From Undibacterium piscinae (GTDB lineage: Bacteria; Pseudomonadota; Gammaproteobacteria; Burkholderiales; Burkholderiaceae_D), in NCBI GenBank assembly GCA_003970805.2, contig CP051152.1:682001-746000 (forward strand): a stretch of 64,000 bases of DNA. The letters run 5' to 3'. Position 1 is the stretch's first letter. The number at the start of each line of letters is the position of its first letter. The notes below the pieces were generated by a model that saw nothing but the letters and a program-made list of their open reading frames with translations, had not been told where the DNA came from and searched no databases. Below are positions 28,250 to 38,150 of this stretch, piece by piece. Position numbers and translations under genes: made by a program.

Positions 28250-29782
28250 ATGTCAGAACAACATATCGCAGCCTCAGAGTTGCCGCAAGACGAAAATTCC
28301 ATCATCGCCGAACGTCGCGCCAAATTGGCGGCGATCCGTGCGCAAGGCGTAGCGTTCCCGAATGACTTCCGCCCCCAGCATAAAGCTGCGGCATTGCAAG
28401 AGCAATACGGCTCGCATACGCGTGAAGAACTGGAAGCCATGAACGTAGAAGTGGTGATTGCCGGTCGTATGATGCTTAAGCGTGAAGCGGGTAAAAAAGC
28501 GGCATTCGCCACTTTGCAGGACGCCTCAGGCCTGAAGGCCGATGGCCGTGTCCAACTCTACATCACCAGCGACAAGACCGGCGAAGCCGAAATGGAAGCG
28601 TTCCGCCACTACGATCTGGGCGATATTCTCGGTATCGTCGGCGTACTGTTTAAGACCAAGACTGATGAGTTGACGGTAAAAGTCACTACACTGCGTTTGC
28701 TGACTAAATCCTTGCGCCCTTTACCAGACAAGTTCCATGGCCTGTCCAATCAGGAAACCAAATATCGCCAGCGTTATGTCGATCTGATCATGAGTGAAGA
28801 TACGCGCCGCACTTTTAAGGCGCGTACTGCCGCGATGAACTCTATCCGTAGCTTCATGAATAGTCATGATTTCATGGAAGTGGAAACGCCGATGTTGCAC
28901 GTGATTCCCGGCGGTGCGGCAGCCAAGCCTTTCATTACGCATCACAATGCGCTGGACATGGAAATGTACCTGCGTATCGCGCCTGAGTTGTATTTGAAGC
29001 GTCTGGTAGTCGGTGGTTTCGATCGCGTTTTCGAAGTCAATCGTAATTTCCGCAATGAAGGCGTGTCACCGCGTCACAATCCGGAATTCACGATGATGGA
29101 ATTCTATGCCGCGTATGTCGATTACAAGTGGCTCATGGATTTCACTGAAGAAGTGATACGCAAGGCAGCGGTTGATGCCCACGGCACTGCTGTGCTGACT
29201 TACCAGGGCAAGGAACTTGATCTGTCCAAACCATTCCAGCGCCTCACCATCGTTGGCGCCATCAATAAATATGCGCCAGGCTACAGTAACGAGCAATTGC
29301 ACGATGCCGAGTTCATTAAGGCCGAACTGAAGAAATTCGGTGTCAAGCCATTTGCCACCGCCGGTTTGGGCGCATTGCAATTGGCGCTGTTTGAAGAAAC
29401 GGCTGAAGCGCAATTGTGGGAGCCAACCTACATCATTGATTACCCGGTTGAAGTCTCGCCATTGGCACGCGCCTCCGACACGGTTGCCGGCATTACCGAA
29501 CGCTTTGAGTTATTCATGACTGGCCGCGAAATCGCCAACGGCTTCTCTGAGTTGAACGATGCCGAAGATCAGGCTGCGCGCTTCCAGGCACAGGTTGCCG
29601 CCAAAGACGCCGGCGATGAAGAAGCGATGTTCTACGATGCCGACTATATCCGCGCCCTTGAATATGGCCTGCCGCCGACCGGCGGTTGCGGCATAGGCAT
29701 AGACCGTTTGATGATGTTGATTACCGATTCGCCGAACATCCGTGACGTGATTCTGTTCCCGCATTTGCGTCGCGAAGACTAA
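28250..29782 (+). CDS. lysS: Lysyl-tRNA synthetase, class II
   Basis: Charges tRNA-Lys with lysine; 510 residues from ATG 28250. The upstream GTG at 28214 is in frame but would add a non-conserved leader, whereas MSEQ at 28250 is the family start and AAAGAG lies ahead of it. An N-terminal OB-fold anticodon-binding domain covers about residues 60-160. The class II catalytic domain has motif 2 in [20 protein letters not shown] and motif 3 in [20 protein letters not shown]. It follows prfB by 84 bases on the same strand and ends at an intrinsic terminator. Confidence 0.97.
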   Translation: MSEQHIAASELPQDENSIIAERRAKLAAIRAQGVAFPNDFRPQHKAAALQEQYGSHTREELEAMNVEVVIAGRMMLKREAGKKAAFATLQDASGLKADGRVQLYITSDKTGEAEMEAFRHYDLGDILGIVGVLFKTKTDELTVKVTTLRLLTKSLRPLPDKFHGLSNQETKYRQRYVDLIMSEDTRRTFKARTAAMNSIRSFMNSHDFMEVETPMLHVIPGGAAAKPFITHHNALDMEMYLRIAPELYLKRLVVGGFDRVFEVNRNFRNEGVSPRHNPEFTMMEFYAAYVDYKWLMDFTEEVIRKAAVDAHGTAVLTYQGKELDLSKPFQRLTIVGAINKYAPGYSNEQLHDAEFIKAELKKFGVKPFATAGLGALQLALFEETAEAQLWEPTYIIDYPVEVSPLARASDTVAGITERFELFMTGREIANGFSELNDAEDQAARFQAQVAAKDAGDEEAMFYDADYIRALEYGLPPTGGCGIGIDRLMMLITDSPNIRDVILFPHLRRED

Positions 29783-29843
29783 CCGGCATTTGTAAAGCGG
29801 CACCCGAGGATAAGCTGAGCTTAATTGAGTTCAGTTGATCCGC

Positions 29844-29881
29844 AAAAAAGGCATTGAGAAATATTTTCTTGATGCCTTTTT
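29844..29881 (+). terminator. Intrinsic terminator after lysS
   Basis: AAAAAAGGCAT, loop TGAGAAATATTTTCTTG, ATGCCTTTTT. The stem is followed by a T-run and lies about 60 bases past the lysS stop. Confidence 0.8.
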
Positions 29882-30020
29882 CCTTTGCGGAACATGATTC
29901 TCCCGCCGCGCGCCGGTTAGCTTGCCAGCCTTTTAGTTACTGCCACCCATTTACTACGACTTTTTTGCTGTAATTTGTTTGCGGCAATTGAATCCTCCTC
30001 ATTCACTACCCAACTCTCGC

Positions 30021-31811
30021 ATGAGCGCCATACACCCTCTTAAAAAACTATTTGGCTATGCCAATAACTACCGCCGCGATTTTCGTCTGGCGACCCTGTA
30101 TTCGGTTCTGAATAAGTTTTTCGACATCTTGCCGGAGGTACTGATCGGTGTCGCGGTGGATATCGTGGTCAATGGCGACAAGAGCTTCCTGGCAAAACAA
30201 GTGCTGGGCGGCTTCGGCATTACCGACACCTGGCACCAGTTAATTCTACTGGGCGCCCTCAACGTCTTGATCTGGGGTGGTGAATCCTGGTTTGAATACC
30301 TGCTTTCGCTACGCTGGCGCAAACTGGCGCAAAACCTGCAGCATGATTTACGTCTGGATACCTACAGCCATGTGCAAAAACTGGAGATGGCCTACTTCGA
30401 GAATCAGCGTACCGGCAATCTGATGTCGATACTCAGTGAAGACATCAATCAGATGGAACGTTTCCTTAACGGTGGCGCCAATCAGATTATTCAGGTGGTC
30501 TGCTCTTCCGTTATGGTCAGTGCGGTATTTTTTTCCCTGCAACCTTCACTGGCGGTGATCTCGCTACTGCCGGTTCCGGCAATACTGTTTGGCGCCTTCT
30601 GGTTTCAAAAGCGTCTGGCACCGCGTTACGCCGAGGTACGTGAAGCTGCGGGTGATGTCAGCGCCCGCCTGAACAATAACTTACTGGGTTTAGCGACGAT
30701 CAAGGCCTTCGCGACCGAAGACTTTGAAACAGCGCATATCGCCCAGGCCAGCCACGCTTACCGCAACGCCAATGCCCGCGCCATTGCGGTTAGCGCCGCC
30801 ATTACCCCTGTCATACGGATGGCAATTCTGGCCGGCTTTACTGCTACCCTGGTGTATGGCGGCTGGCTGGTATTGCATGGGCAACTGGCGGTAGGTGCCT
30901 ATTCGGTACTGGTGTTTTTAACCCAGCGCCTGCTGTGGCCACTGACCGGCTTGGCGGAAGTCGCTGACATGTATCAGCGCTCTATGTCCTCGATTGACCG
31001 TGTGATGAATTTGCTCCAGACCCCGATTAAGATCAGTTACGATGGAGCGCCGCTTGATGCAGGCACGGTAAAGGGTGAATTGAAGTTTGAGGAAGTCGGG
31101 TTCTCTTATGCCGAGAATGGCGAACCCCAAACGCTCAAGAACATCAATCTGACTATTGCGGCCGGTAAAACCATCGCCTTTGTCGGATCGACTGGCTCCG
31201 GCAAATCGACCCTGGTGAAACTCTTGCTACGCTTCTACCACGTACAACACGGAAAAATCCTGCTTGACGGAAAATCCATCGCTGAACTCAATCTGCAAGA
31301 TTTGCGTCGCTCTATAGGCTACGTTGCCCAAGATAGCTTCCTTACCGATGGCAGCATTGCGGAAAATATCGCCTATGGGATCAAAGATGTCAGCGAACAG
31401 GCAATTGCCGATGCCGCACGCGCTGCAGAAGCGAGCGAATTCATAGAAAAACTGCCGCTGGGCTTTGCTACCCGCATAGGCGAGCGCGGGCAAAAACTCT
31501 CGGGTGGTCAGCGTCAGCGCCTCGCTCTGGCACGCGCTATCTTGAAAAATCCTCCGATATTGGTACTCGATGAAGCCACTAGCGCGGTGGATAACGAAAC
31601 TGAGGCGGCAATCCAGCGCAGCCTAGATGTGGTCAGCCGTAACCGCACGACGATAGTCATCGCACACAGGCTGTCGACCGTGCGCCAGGCTGATTGCATA
31701 CACTTGATGGAAGCGGGGCAGATTATTGAAAGCGGCACCCATGAACAATTATTGACGCGCAATGGCGGTTACGCCGCGTTATGGCGGCTGCAAACCGGCG
31801 AGCGGACATAA
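30021..31811 (+). CDS. ABC exporter, fused permease and ATPase (MsbA/Sav1866 type)
   Basis: Inner-membrane half-transporter that exports a lipid or hydrophobic compound as a homodimer; 596 residues from ATG 30021. A TTG at 29979 is in frame but adds a non-family leader. The six-helix membrane domain covers about residues 15-310, with an intracellular-loop-like stretch LGLATIKAFATEDFE. The ATPase domain shows Walker A VGSTGSGKSTLVK, signature LSGGQRQRLALARAIL, Walker B ILVLDEATSAVDNETE and switch His in VIAHRLSTVRQAD. It stands alone between lysS and the convergent oxidoreductase gene. The substrate cannot be told from sequence. Confidence 0.9.
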   Translation: MSAIHPLKKLFGYANNYRRDFRLATLYSVLNKFFDILPEVLIGVAVDIVVNGDKSFLAKQVLGGFGITDTWHQLILLGALNVLIWGGESWFEYLLSLRWRKLAQNLQHDLRLDTYSHVQKLEMAYFENQRTGNLMSILSEDINQMERFLNGGANQIIQVVCSSVMVSAVFFSLQPSLAVISLLPVPAILFGAFWFQKRLAPRYAEVREAAGDVSARLNNNLLGLATIKAFATEDFETAHIAQASHAYRNANARAIAVSAAITPVIRMAILAGFTATLVYGGWLVLHGQLAVGAYSVLVFLTQRLLWPLTGLAEVADMYQRSMSSIDRVMNLLQTPIKISYDGAPLDAGTVKGELKFEEVGFSYAENGEPQTLKNINLTIAAGKTIAFVGSTGSGKSTLVKLLLRFYHVQHGKILLDGKSIAELNLQDLRRSIGYVAQDSFLTDGSIAENIAYGIKDVSEQAIADAARAAEASEFIEKLPLGFATRIGERGQKLSGGQRQRLALARAILKNPPILVLDEATSAVDNETEAAIQRSLDVVSRNRTTIVIAHRLSTVRQADCIHLMEAGQIIESGTHEQLLTRNGGYAALWRLQTGERT

Positions 31812-31873
31812 GCGGAGATCAGTAAGAAGGATGGAATTTTAAACTGATTTTGAACTAATTTTGAACTACAGCG

Positions 31874-31905
31874 GATTAGGGTAAGGCGCACGCCCTACCC
31901 TAATC
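31874..31905. repeat. Perfect-armed stem-loop between convergent genes
   Basis: GATTAGGGT-AA-GGCG-CA-CGCC-CT-ACCCTAATC. The outer 9-bp arms and inner 4-bp arms are perfect, with one 2-base internal mismatch. It lies between the convergent ABC exporter and FAD oxidoreductase genes. No T-run follows, so it is not a standard intrinsic terminator. Confidence 0.6.
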
Positions 31906-31941
31906 GTAGACTAAAAGAGGCTGCAATAGGCTAGACGCACA

Positions 31942-32931
31942 TTACACTGCCTTGGATAAGGCCAGCGCGCTGAGGAAGGCGTTCTCAACCCGACCGCCAC
32001 CCTCAAGTCCTGCAGAAAACCAGTCGCCGCATAAACCTATGCGCTGCTTAGCGTCCCATAGACAGGCTTGCGGCAAAGGTTGGCAGGCTTCCGAAAAACG
32101 CCACCTATGCACGACCGCATGAATGGCTTGAATAGGTGTACCGGTAGCCTCATGGAAGGCTTTGGATAATTTCTCCTTGATGCGATCCGGATCTTCCTCC
32201 AGATGCTTTTTACTCCAAACCGGTGTTGCATGACATACCCAGCGCTCGCCTGCGCGATGATCAGGTTTTGAGGTGTCCCTGGAGATCCATCCGAGACGGG
32301 AATTACTCACCCAGGCACCATCGTAGCCGAGGTTGAGCTCACTCTGGAATCCCAGCATCAGAGTCCAGCAAGGTTCCATATGAACTTCGCTCACTTTTTT
32401 AGCCATTTCGCTATGACCATTCAACAGCGGGACTGCTTGTTCCGGTGGTGTTGCGATGATTACTGCATCAAATGGTCCGGCCGATGCCGCGACCGCGACA
32501 GTATCGGATTTGACCGACAGCAGCCATTGATTTTCGTAGGCTTCCAATCCAACTACCTGCTGCCCGGTACGTACATCCAAGCTATGTGCAAGTTGTTTTC
32601 CCAATGCGCTCATGCCGGGAATGGGAACATATCGTTTTCGGGTGCGATCTGCCGGTGAACTGACCGCGCTATCGAGCTTGACTATGTTACCGTCCCACGG
32701 CACGATCCAGCCGACCTTACTCCAATCAGAAATCTCTTTCTGAAAACGCTCAGAGGTGGCGGTAAAGTATTGCGCGCCATGATCAAAACCACCCACCTCG
32801 GTTTGTCGCGTACTCATACGTCCGCTGACTCCGCTGCTTTTTTCATAGACTGTGACGTGATGTCCTTGCGCCTGTAATTGACGCGCGGCTGTCAATCCCG
32901 CTATTCCAGCTCCGACTATCGCTATTTGCAT
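31942..32931 (-). CDS. FAD-dependent amine-oxidase-like oxidoreductase (renalase-like)
   Basis: A 329-residue flavoprotein. The start at 32931 is chosen because MQIAIVGAGIAGLTAARQLQ places the Rossmann GxGxxG motif at the very N-terminus, as in the family, with GGGGGAT ahead as a weak ribosome binding site. The motif GRMSTR and the stretch GGFDHGAQYFT are typical of NAD(P)/FAD-dependent renalase-like proteins. Near the C-terminus LCGDWFSAGLEGGGRVENAF is the second flavin-binding motif. The physiological substrate is unknown. A terminator for the upstream CBS gene separates them. Confidence 0.85.
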   Translation of the reverse strand: MQIAIVGAGIAGLTAARQLQAQGHHVTVYEKSSGVSGRMSTRQTEVGGFDHGAQYFTATSERFQKEISDWSKVGWIVPWDGNIVKLDSAVSSPADRTRKRYVPIPGMSALGKQLAHSLDVRTGQQVVGLEAYENQWLLSVKSDTVAVAASAGPFDAVIIATPPEQAVPLLNGHSEMAKKVSEVHMEPCWTLMLGFQSELNLGYDGAWVSNSRLGWISRDTSKPDHRAGERWVCHATPVWSKKHLEEDPDRIKEKLSKAFHEATGTPIQAIHAVVHRWRFSEACQPLPQACLWDAKQRIGLCGDWFSAGLEGGGRVENAFLSALALSKAV

Positions 32932-32960
32932 GGTAGGTATCCCCCGAAATTTTAAAGGTA

Positions 32961-33003
32961 AAAAACAAAACGCCCGCAAGCTAAGCAGCATTGCGGGCGT
33001 TTT
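32961..33003 (-). terminator. Intrinsic terminator of the CBS-domain gene
   Basis: CGCCCGCAA (32971-32979) pairs with TTGCGGGCG (32991-32999). On the minus strand the stem is followed by TTTTGTTTTT, giving a rho-independent stop 20 bases after the CBS gene. Confidence 0.85.
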
Positions 33004-33025
33004 GCCTATCTGTTACACAACAACA

Positions 33026-33475
33026 TCATTCTTCGCTTTCTTCAACCGGCCAATCGCGAATATAGGCCTTCAACATCTTGTTCTCGAAACTTTGCGCTTC
33101 AAGAACAGCTCGTGCCACATCGTAGAAAGAAATAACACCGAGCAGCACTTTGGCATCCATGACAGGCAGATAGCGAGAGTGTTTCTCGAGCATCATGCGC
33201 CTTACTTCATTGACCTCAGTTTCAGGCGTCACGGTCAACGGATGGTCGTCCATAAATTTACGTACCGTACCAGGTCCGAGAGAGCCGGTTTGCTTATCCA
33301 GGGCGCGTATCACTTCACGGAAAGTCAAGACGCCAACCAGCGTACCAAACTCCATGACGACCAGTGAACCTATATCTTTTTCCTCCATGATGCTGGCAGC
33401 TTCAGTAATTGAAGTGTCAGGAGTAATCGTAAACAGGATGTTACCTTTTACCTGGAGAATTTCTGAGACCTTCAT
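33026..33475 (-). CDS. Two-CBS-domain protein
   Basis: A 149-residue soluble protein made almost entirely of a CBS pair (about residues 10-65 and 75-130). Examples of the repeat pattern are DKQTGSLGPGTVRKFM between domains and HPLTVTPETEVNEVRRMM at the start of the second. CBS pairs bind adenosine nucleotides and act as energy sensors in trans or in fused enzymes. No fused partner is present, so the target is unknown. Upstream AAGGAG (TTAAGGAGCTAATATG) gives a strong ribosome binding site. Single-gene unit ended by its own terminator. Confidence 0.88.
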   Translation of the reverse strand: MKVSEILQVKGNILFTITPDTSITEAASIMEEKDIGSLVVMEFGTLVGVLTFREVIRALDKQTGSLGPGTVRKFMDDHPLTVTPETEVNEVRRMMLEKHSRYLPVMDAKVLLGVISFYDVARAVLEAQSFENKMLKAYIRDWPVEESEE

Positions 33476-33698
33476 ATTAGCTCCTTAAAATCGCAGTCTA
33501 TGCGCTTATCGCATTTGCATCTTATGCATATAGTCAATGTATCGCATGCCATGTAAAAAATCCAGCATTAGCGGGCATTGACTTAAGTTGATTAACTGTA
33601 AAAAGTATTTTCTACTAAAAATGCTGCCAAAAAGCATTTTTTAATCACTGGCTTCGATGGTAGCATCACTGCCTTGCACTTAGGAGAAAAACACTATC

Positions 33699-35009
33699 AT
33701 GAGCGGTCCAAAATACCACGGTTTCGATACGCTGTCACTGCATGCCGGTGCCACACCTGATCCGGCAACAGGCGCACGCGCTACGCCTATCCATTTTACT
33801 TCTTCGTTTGTTTTCAAAGATTCCGACCATGCCGCTTCACTGTTTAATATGGAGCGCGCCGGTCACGTGTATTCGCGGATTTCCAACCCTACCAATGCCG
33901 TGCTGGAAGAGCGTATTGCCGCCCTCGAAGCTGGTGTTGCAGGACTAGCGGTTGCCAGCGGTCAGGCGGCATTGCATCTGGGTCTGGCGACGATTGCCGG
34001 CGCCGGTTCGCATGTGGTTGCATCACGCGCCTTGTACGGTGGTTCGCAAAATCTGCTGGCATACACGATGAAGCGTTTCGGGATAGAGACGACATTCGTC
34101 GATCCGCGCGATCTTGATGCCTGGCGCAATGCGATACGCCCGAACACCAAAGTGCTATTCGGCGAAACTCTCGGCAATCCCGGGCTGGACGTATTGAATA
34201 TCCCGGCAGTGGCGGAAATCGCCCATGAAAACTATCTGCCACTGATGCTAGACTCAACCTTCACCACGCCATATTTACTGCGTCCGTTTGAGCATGGCGC
34301 CGACCTGATCTGTCACTCGGCAACCAAATTCCTGTGCGGGCATGGCACCGCGATCGGTGGCTTATTGGTCGACGGCGGCACTTTTGACTGGCAGCAGGCG
34401 TACGAAAAAACCGGTCGTTTTGCCGAACTATGTGAGCCCTATGATGGCTTCCATGGCATGGTATTTACCGAAGAATCCACGGTCGCCGCTTTTTCGCTAC
34501 GCGCACGGCGCGAAGGCTTACGCGATTTCGGCGCCGCCATGAGTCCGCATAATGCGTTTGCGATCCTGCAAGGCATAGAGACTCTGGGCTTGCGAATGGA
34601 CAGGCATGTCGCCAATACCCGCAAGGTCGTGGAATTTTTGATCGCCCACCCGGCGGTAGCCTCAGTGGCTTTCCCCGAACTGGAGAACCATCCTGATTAC
34701 GAATTGGCCAAAACTTTGCTGCCAAAAGGCTGTGGCGCCGTGTTCTCTTTCAATCTCAAAGGTGACCGTGCCGCAGGCCGGCGTTTTGTCGAGGCCCTGA
34801 AAATATTTTCACATCTGGCCAATGTCGGCGATGCCAAATCACTGGTAATCCACCCTGCCTCGACCACCCACTTCAGGGTACCGAGCGAGCAACTCGCCGC
34901 GTCCGGCATTAGCGAAGGTACCATGCGTCTGTCGATAGGCCTCGAAGATGCGGATGACTTGATCGAAGACTTGGCGCGTGGCTTAAAAGCGGCCATGAAA
35001 GGAGCTTAA
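33699..35009 (+). CDS. metY: O-acetylhomoserine (or O-succinylhomoserine) sulfhydrylase
   Basis: PLP enzyme that makes homocysteine from an acylated homoserine and sulfide in methionine synthesis; 436 residues, the long MetY type rather than the roughly 390-residue MetZ/MetB type. The N-terminus FDTLSLHAGATPDPATGARA is characteristic. PLP is held by the Lys in CHSATKFLCGHGT, and the substrate-loop motif YSRISNPT is present. The start is preceded by AGGAGA. The next gene begins two bases after the stop, so a two-gene unit with the hydrolase is likely. Which acyl group is used cannot be read from the sequence. Confidence 0.88.
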   Translation: MSGPKYHGFDTLSLHAGATPDPATGARATPIHFTSSFVFKDSDHAASLFNMERAGHVYSRISNPTNAVLEERIAALEAGVAGLAVASGQAALHLGLATIAGAGSHVVASRALYGGSQNLLAYTMKRFGIETTFVDPRDLDAWRNAIRPNTKVLFGETLGNPGLDVLNIPAVAEIAHENYLPLMLDSTFTTPYLLRPFEHGADLICHSATKFLCGHGTAIGGLLVDGGTFDWQQAYEKTGRFAELCEPYDGFHGMVFTEESTVAAFSLRARREGLRDFGAAMSPHNAFAILQGIETLGLRMDRHVANTRKVVEFLIAHPAVASVAFPELENHPDYELAKTLLPKGCGAVFSFNLKGDRAAGRRFVEALKIFSHLANVGDAKSLVIHPASTTHFRVPSEQLAASGISEGTMRLSIGLEDADDLIEDLARGLKAAMKGA

Positions 35010-35010
35010 G

Positions 35011-35844
35011 ATGCTATTAACCATTAAAAACGAGAGCGACGACAGCAACGATGGCAACAACGTGGCTTACTGCTATACCGGCGGTAAAGCATTCAATCCG
35101 GAGTTGCCTACCGTAGTATTCATCCACGGCGCGCAAAACGACCATTCAGTCTGGGCGCTACAGAGCCGCTACTTTGCCCATCACGGCTTTAGTGTGCTGG
35201 CGGTCGATCTGCCCGGCCACGGCCGTAGCAAGGGTGCCGCCCTCACTAGCGTAGCGGCGCTGGCAGCGTGGCTGCTTGCCGTGCTTGATGCAGCAGGCGT
35301 ACAAACTGCGATGCTGGTTGGCCATAGTATGGGCTCCTTGATAGCACTGGAAGCTTGCGGACTAGCACCGGCACGCGTAAGCAAGCTGGCGCTGCTCGCT
35401 TGCGCCTACCCGATGAAGGTATCCGACAGTTTACTGACAGCGGCACGCGATGACGAGCAAAGTGCGATCGATATGGTCAACATCTGGTCACATAGTTCAA
35501 TCGCGCATAAACCATCCTGCCCGGGTCCGGGTTTCTCAGTCATGGGCGGCAGTCGGCGTTTGATGCAACGCATTTCCGCCATCAACCCTGATAAGGTCTT
35601 CTATACGGACTTCAACGCTTGCAATAATTACGCCAACGGCGAGCAAGCGGCAGTGAAGGTAAACTGCCCCACCCTATTTTTATTGGCAAAAAACGACATG
35701 ATGACACCCATCAAGGCAAGTACCGGCTTGAGCAATGCCATCCCGCAAAGCAAGATCAGTATCATCGACAATTGCGGTCACTCTCTGATGTCTGAGCAAG
35801 CTGATGCAGTGTTAAACCAGTTGTATGCGTTTGCGAAAGCCTGA
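35011..35844 (+). CDS. Alpha/beta hydrolase
   Basis: A 277-residue serine hydrolase of the alpha/beta fold. Oxyanion motif FIHGAQNDHSVW near residue 38, nucleophile Ser in VGHSMGSLIALE (about residue 110) and catalytic His in NCGHSLMSEQ near the C-terminus. No signal peptide. Its start follows the metY stop immediately and the LysE gene follows six bases after its stop, so the three genes form one transcript. A link to homoserine or methionine metabolism (for example homoserine acetyltransferase) is tempting, but this protein is shorter than MetX and lacks its hallmarks. The substrate is unknown. Confidence 0.85.
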   Translation: MLLTIKNESDDSNDGNNVAYCYTGGKAFNPELPTVVFIHGAQNDHSVWALQSRYFAHHGFSVLAVDLPGHGRSKGAALTSVAALAAWLLAVLDAAGVQTAMLVGHSMGSLIALEACGLAPARVSKLALLACAYPMKVSDSLLTAARDDEQSAIDMVNIWSHSSIAHKPSCPGPGFSVMGGSRRLMQRISAINPDKVFYTDFNACNNYANGEQAAVKVNCPTLFLLAKNDMMTPIKASTGLSNAIPQSKISIIDNCGHSLMSEQADAVLNQLYAFAKA

Positions 35845-35850
35845 TCTGAC

Positions 35851-36474
35851 ATGGCAATGACTATAGAAAGCATATTATTGTTTGCGGCAACCGAGGCCGC
35901 CATGTCGGTCTCGCCGGGTCCGGCGGTCATGATGGTGGTCGCGTATGGGATTGCACGCGGTTGGCGCACTTCGTTGTTCGTGACCTTAGGGATTTTGAGT
36001 GGCAATGCGATTTACTTCACCGTTTCGGCAACCGGCTTAGGCACACTGATACTGGCATCGCCTGCGCTGTTTAACGCGATCAAATATGTCGGTGCGGCCT
36101 ATCTGGTGTATCTGGGCTTATCGGCAATTTTCGGCAAGCCTTCTCCGATTACGCTGTCGTCTATCGATAGCCAGGCACAAAGCGGTCGCAGGATTTATTT
36201 CACGGCACTAATGCTACAGGTAACCAACCCCAAAGCGCTGCTTACCTTTGTCGCCATCCTGCCGCAATTTATTGACCCGCAAGCCCCGGTTGCGATGCAG
36301 ATGCTGATACTGGCAGCATGCTCGATTATTCCCGAGTTCTTTATCTTGCTCGCGTATGGGATGCTGGCCAGCAAGGCTAGTCACCTGGCGACACAGCCTA
36401 AATATAGCCTGATCACAGAGCGCATCGCCGGCAGCCTGGTGTTAATGGCGGGGGTGCTGGTCGCTGCGGTCTGA
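35851..36474 (+). CDS. LysE/RhtB-family amino-acid exporter
   Basis: A 207-residue inner-membrane exporter with five or six hydrophobic helices. The N-terminal family motif is MSVSPGPAVMMVVAYGIARG, followed by SGNAIYFTVSATGLGTLI and a central LQVTNPKALLTFVAILPQFI. These are the marks of RhtB/LysE transporters that export homoserine, threonine or other amino acids. Its place after metY and the hydrolase would fit homoserine or methionine overflow, but that is inference. It is convergent with the GNAT gene across 53 bases. Confidence 0.88.
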   Translation: MAMTIESILLFAATEAAMSVSPGPAVMMVVAYGIARGWRTSLFVTLGILSGNAIYFTVSATGLGTLILASPALFNAIKYVGAAYLVYLGLSAIFGKPSPITLSSIDSQAQSGRRIYFTALMLQVTNPKALLTFVAILPQFIDPQAPVAMQMLILAACSIIPEFFILLAYGMLASKASHLATQPKYSLITERIAGSLVLMAGVLVAAV

Positions 36475-36527
36475 GTGAAAAATCCTATTGAAGGAATAAA
36501 CATGACGCCGATTTCATTAAGCCAAGC

Positions 36528-36953
36528 TTAGAAATTGTGCGTCATGTGGATATGCGGGATACCGGCTTCGTCAAACAGATTGCCATCCCTGGAAAAGCCC
36601 TCGCGCTGGTAAAAAGTTTCTACGGTTGCCTGGGCATTGAGTTGCACCCCGAGCTCACCGCGCTGCTTGGCCTGCGCCATCAGCAGACGCAAGATCGCGG
36701 CACCAACTCCGCTGCCACGCGCACTTTCCTTGACTGCCATGCGGCCGATGTGACCGTCGGGCAGTAAGCGGCCGGTACCGACTGGCTGCCCTGTTTCATC
36801 GTAAGCGACGGCATGCAAGCATTGCGCGTCCATGATGTCCCATTCCAGATCAGCGGGAATTTTTTGTTCGACCACAAACACCTCATGACGGATCGCCTGG
36901 GCATCGTGTTGCAGGGTGGTCCAGTCACCCAGTTTGATATTCATTTCATTCAT
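36528..36953 (-). CDS. GNAT-family N-acetyltransferase (ElaA/YjcF-like)
   Basis: A 141-residue acetyl-CoA-dependent transferase. The N-terminal part (IRHEVFVVEQKIPADLEWD) is typical of the ElaA/YjcF group. The acetyl-CoA loop is in GRMAVKESARGSGVGAAILR, and the C-terminal strand pattern ATVETFYQREGF completes the fold. An ATG three codons downstream is an alternative start. Single gene, substrate unknown. Confidence 0.87.
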   Translation of the reverse strand: MNEMNIKLGDWTTLQHDAQAIRHEVFVVEQKIPADLEWDIMDAQCLHAVAYDETGQPVGTGRLLPDGHIGRMAVKESARGSGVGAAILRLLMAQAKQRGELGVQLNAQATVETFYQREGFSRDGNLFDEAGIPHIHMTHNF

Positions 36954-37080
36954 AATCAGGAAAGGCTATGTGTTGTTGTAAATCAATTGTTTGATTATGG
37001 CAGCGAACTATCTGATTTAGCAAGTTAGTATTACCTGCTGCCATGGCCCGCTCGATTCCAAGACAGGACTTAGATGCTTT

Positions 37081-38007
37081 TTATTCCTGCAAGAAAGTTC
37101 GTATCAGTCGCGTAATGCGCGCCGGCTGCTCGTGAATCAGCCAATGTGAGCCTTCGGCTATCCTGACGATTTGCAGATCATCGACAAACTCGTCTAGCCC
37201 ATCGAGCAAGGACTTAGGCAGAGCCTGGTCCGCCTCGCCCCAAATCACCCGGGTTGGCACCCTGAGCCTGAAGTCTTCACGGTTCAGACTGAGCGGCAAA
37301 GCATGTGCGCCGGCATCAGCGGGCGGGTGCAAAGGCGAAGCACGATAGTAATTGACGCCGCCTGTCAAACCATGCGCCCAGCAGGCGTGATACCTGGCAC
37401 GGGTTGCTGCATCAAACCATTGGGCATTGGCTTGTCCCATGCCGTTAAAAAAATCTTCCATCAAGGCAAAGTCATCTTTAGCCAGCGCAATTTCGGAGCC
37501 CTCCTGCCGCAACCAGTTTATATATTGGCTGGCCGACTGCTGTGATGCGTCATTCGCCAATGCCTGCATGAACAGATACGGGTGCGGTGAATTGATGATA
37601 ATGAGTTGTTCCACCAATTCGGGCAAGGCAATCGCCAGGCTCCAGCAAATCGCGCCACCCCAGTCATGCGCCACGATCACGGCTTTTTGGTAGCCTAAGT
37701 GCGCGATCAGCAAACGCAGGTCATCGACGATGTGCCTGGCTTTATAGGACGATACCTCGACCGGCATATCCGAAAGATTAAAGCCGCGCAGATCTGGCGC
37801 TACCGCAAAGTAATCGTTGCCAAAGTCAGCGAGTTGGGCCGACCATTCGTACCAGAACTCAGGGAAACCATGAACAAATAAAATGAGCGGCTTGCCCGCT
37901 TCGCCAGCGCTGGCGTAATGCAGGCGCGTGCCGTTGGCAAGGCTGGCATACTGATTTACCTGTATCTCTGCTTGTGTCTGTATCGCTGCTTGATTTTCTA
38001 CACTCAT
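37081..38007 (-). CDS. Epoxide-hydrolase-like alpha/beta hydrolase
   Basis: A 308-residue hydrolase whose nucleophile motif is VAHDWGGAICW, with Asp in place of Ser. This is the pattern of epoxide hydrolases and haloalkane/fluoroacetate dehalogenases. The oxyanion motif is FVHGFPEFWYEW, and a catalytic His lies in EGSHWLIHEQP. No signal peptide. It is the last gene of a minus-strand cluster after an acyl-CoA dehydrogenase, two short-chain dehydrogenases and a thioesterase, which suggests oxidised lipid or terpenoid-like substrates. The 143-base gap before it contains GGGGAGTAT elements shared with another gap of the cluster. Confidence 0.87.
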   Translation of the reverse strand: MSVENQAAIQTQAEIQVNQYASLANGTRLHYASAGEAGKPLILFVHGFPEFWYEWSAQLADFGNDYFAVAPDLRGFNLSDMPVEVSSYKARHIVDDLRLLIAHLGYQKAVIVAHDWGGAICWSLAIALPELVEQLIIINSPHPYLFMQALANDASQQSASQYINWLRQEGSEIALAKDDFALMEDFFNGMGQANAQWFDAATRARYHACWAHGLTGGVNYYRASPLHPPADAGAHALPLSLNREDFRLRVPTRVIWGEADQALPKSLLDGLDEFVDDLQIVRIAEGSHWLIHEQPARITRLIRTFLQE

Positions 38008-38150
38008 GTCCGGTCTCCATAAACGTGCATACTCCCCTTTTTTTCACTAAGACTAGGCCAAAGCACCCTAAATACCTGCCTTTGCAGCGTAAGTCTCACT
38101 ATTACTCAGGGGGAGTATCGAAAACAACCTAAATAAGCTACCCAGTAAGT

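Noticed and set aside
33476..33698. Possible S-adenosylmethionine-type riboswitch before metY
   Set aside because: I could not recognise a conserved riboswitch core or a convincing helix arrangement; the region is AT-rich promoter-like DNA.
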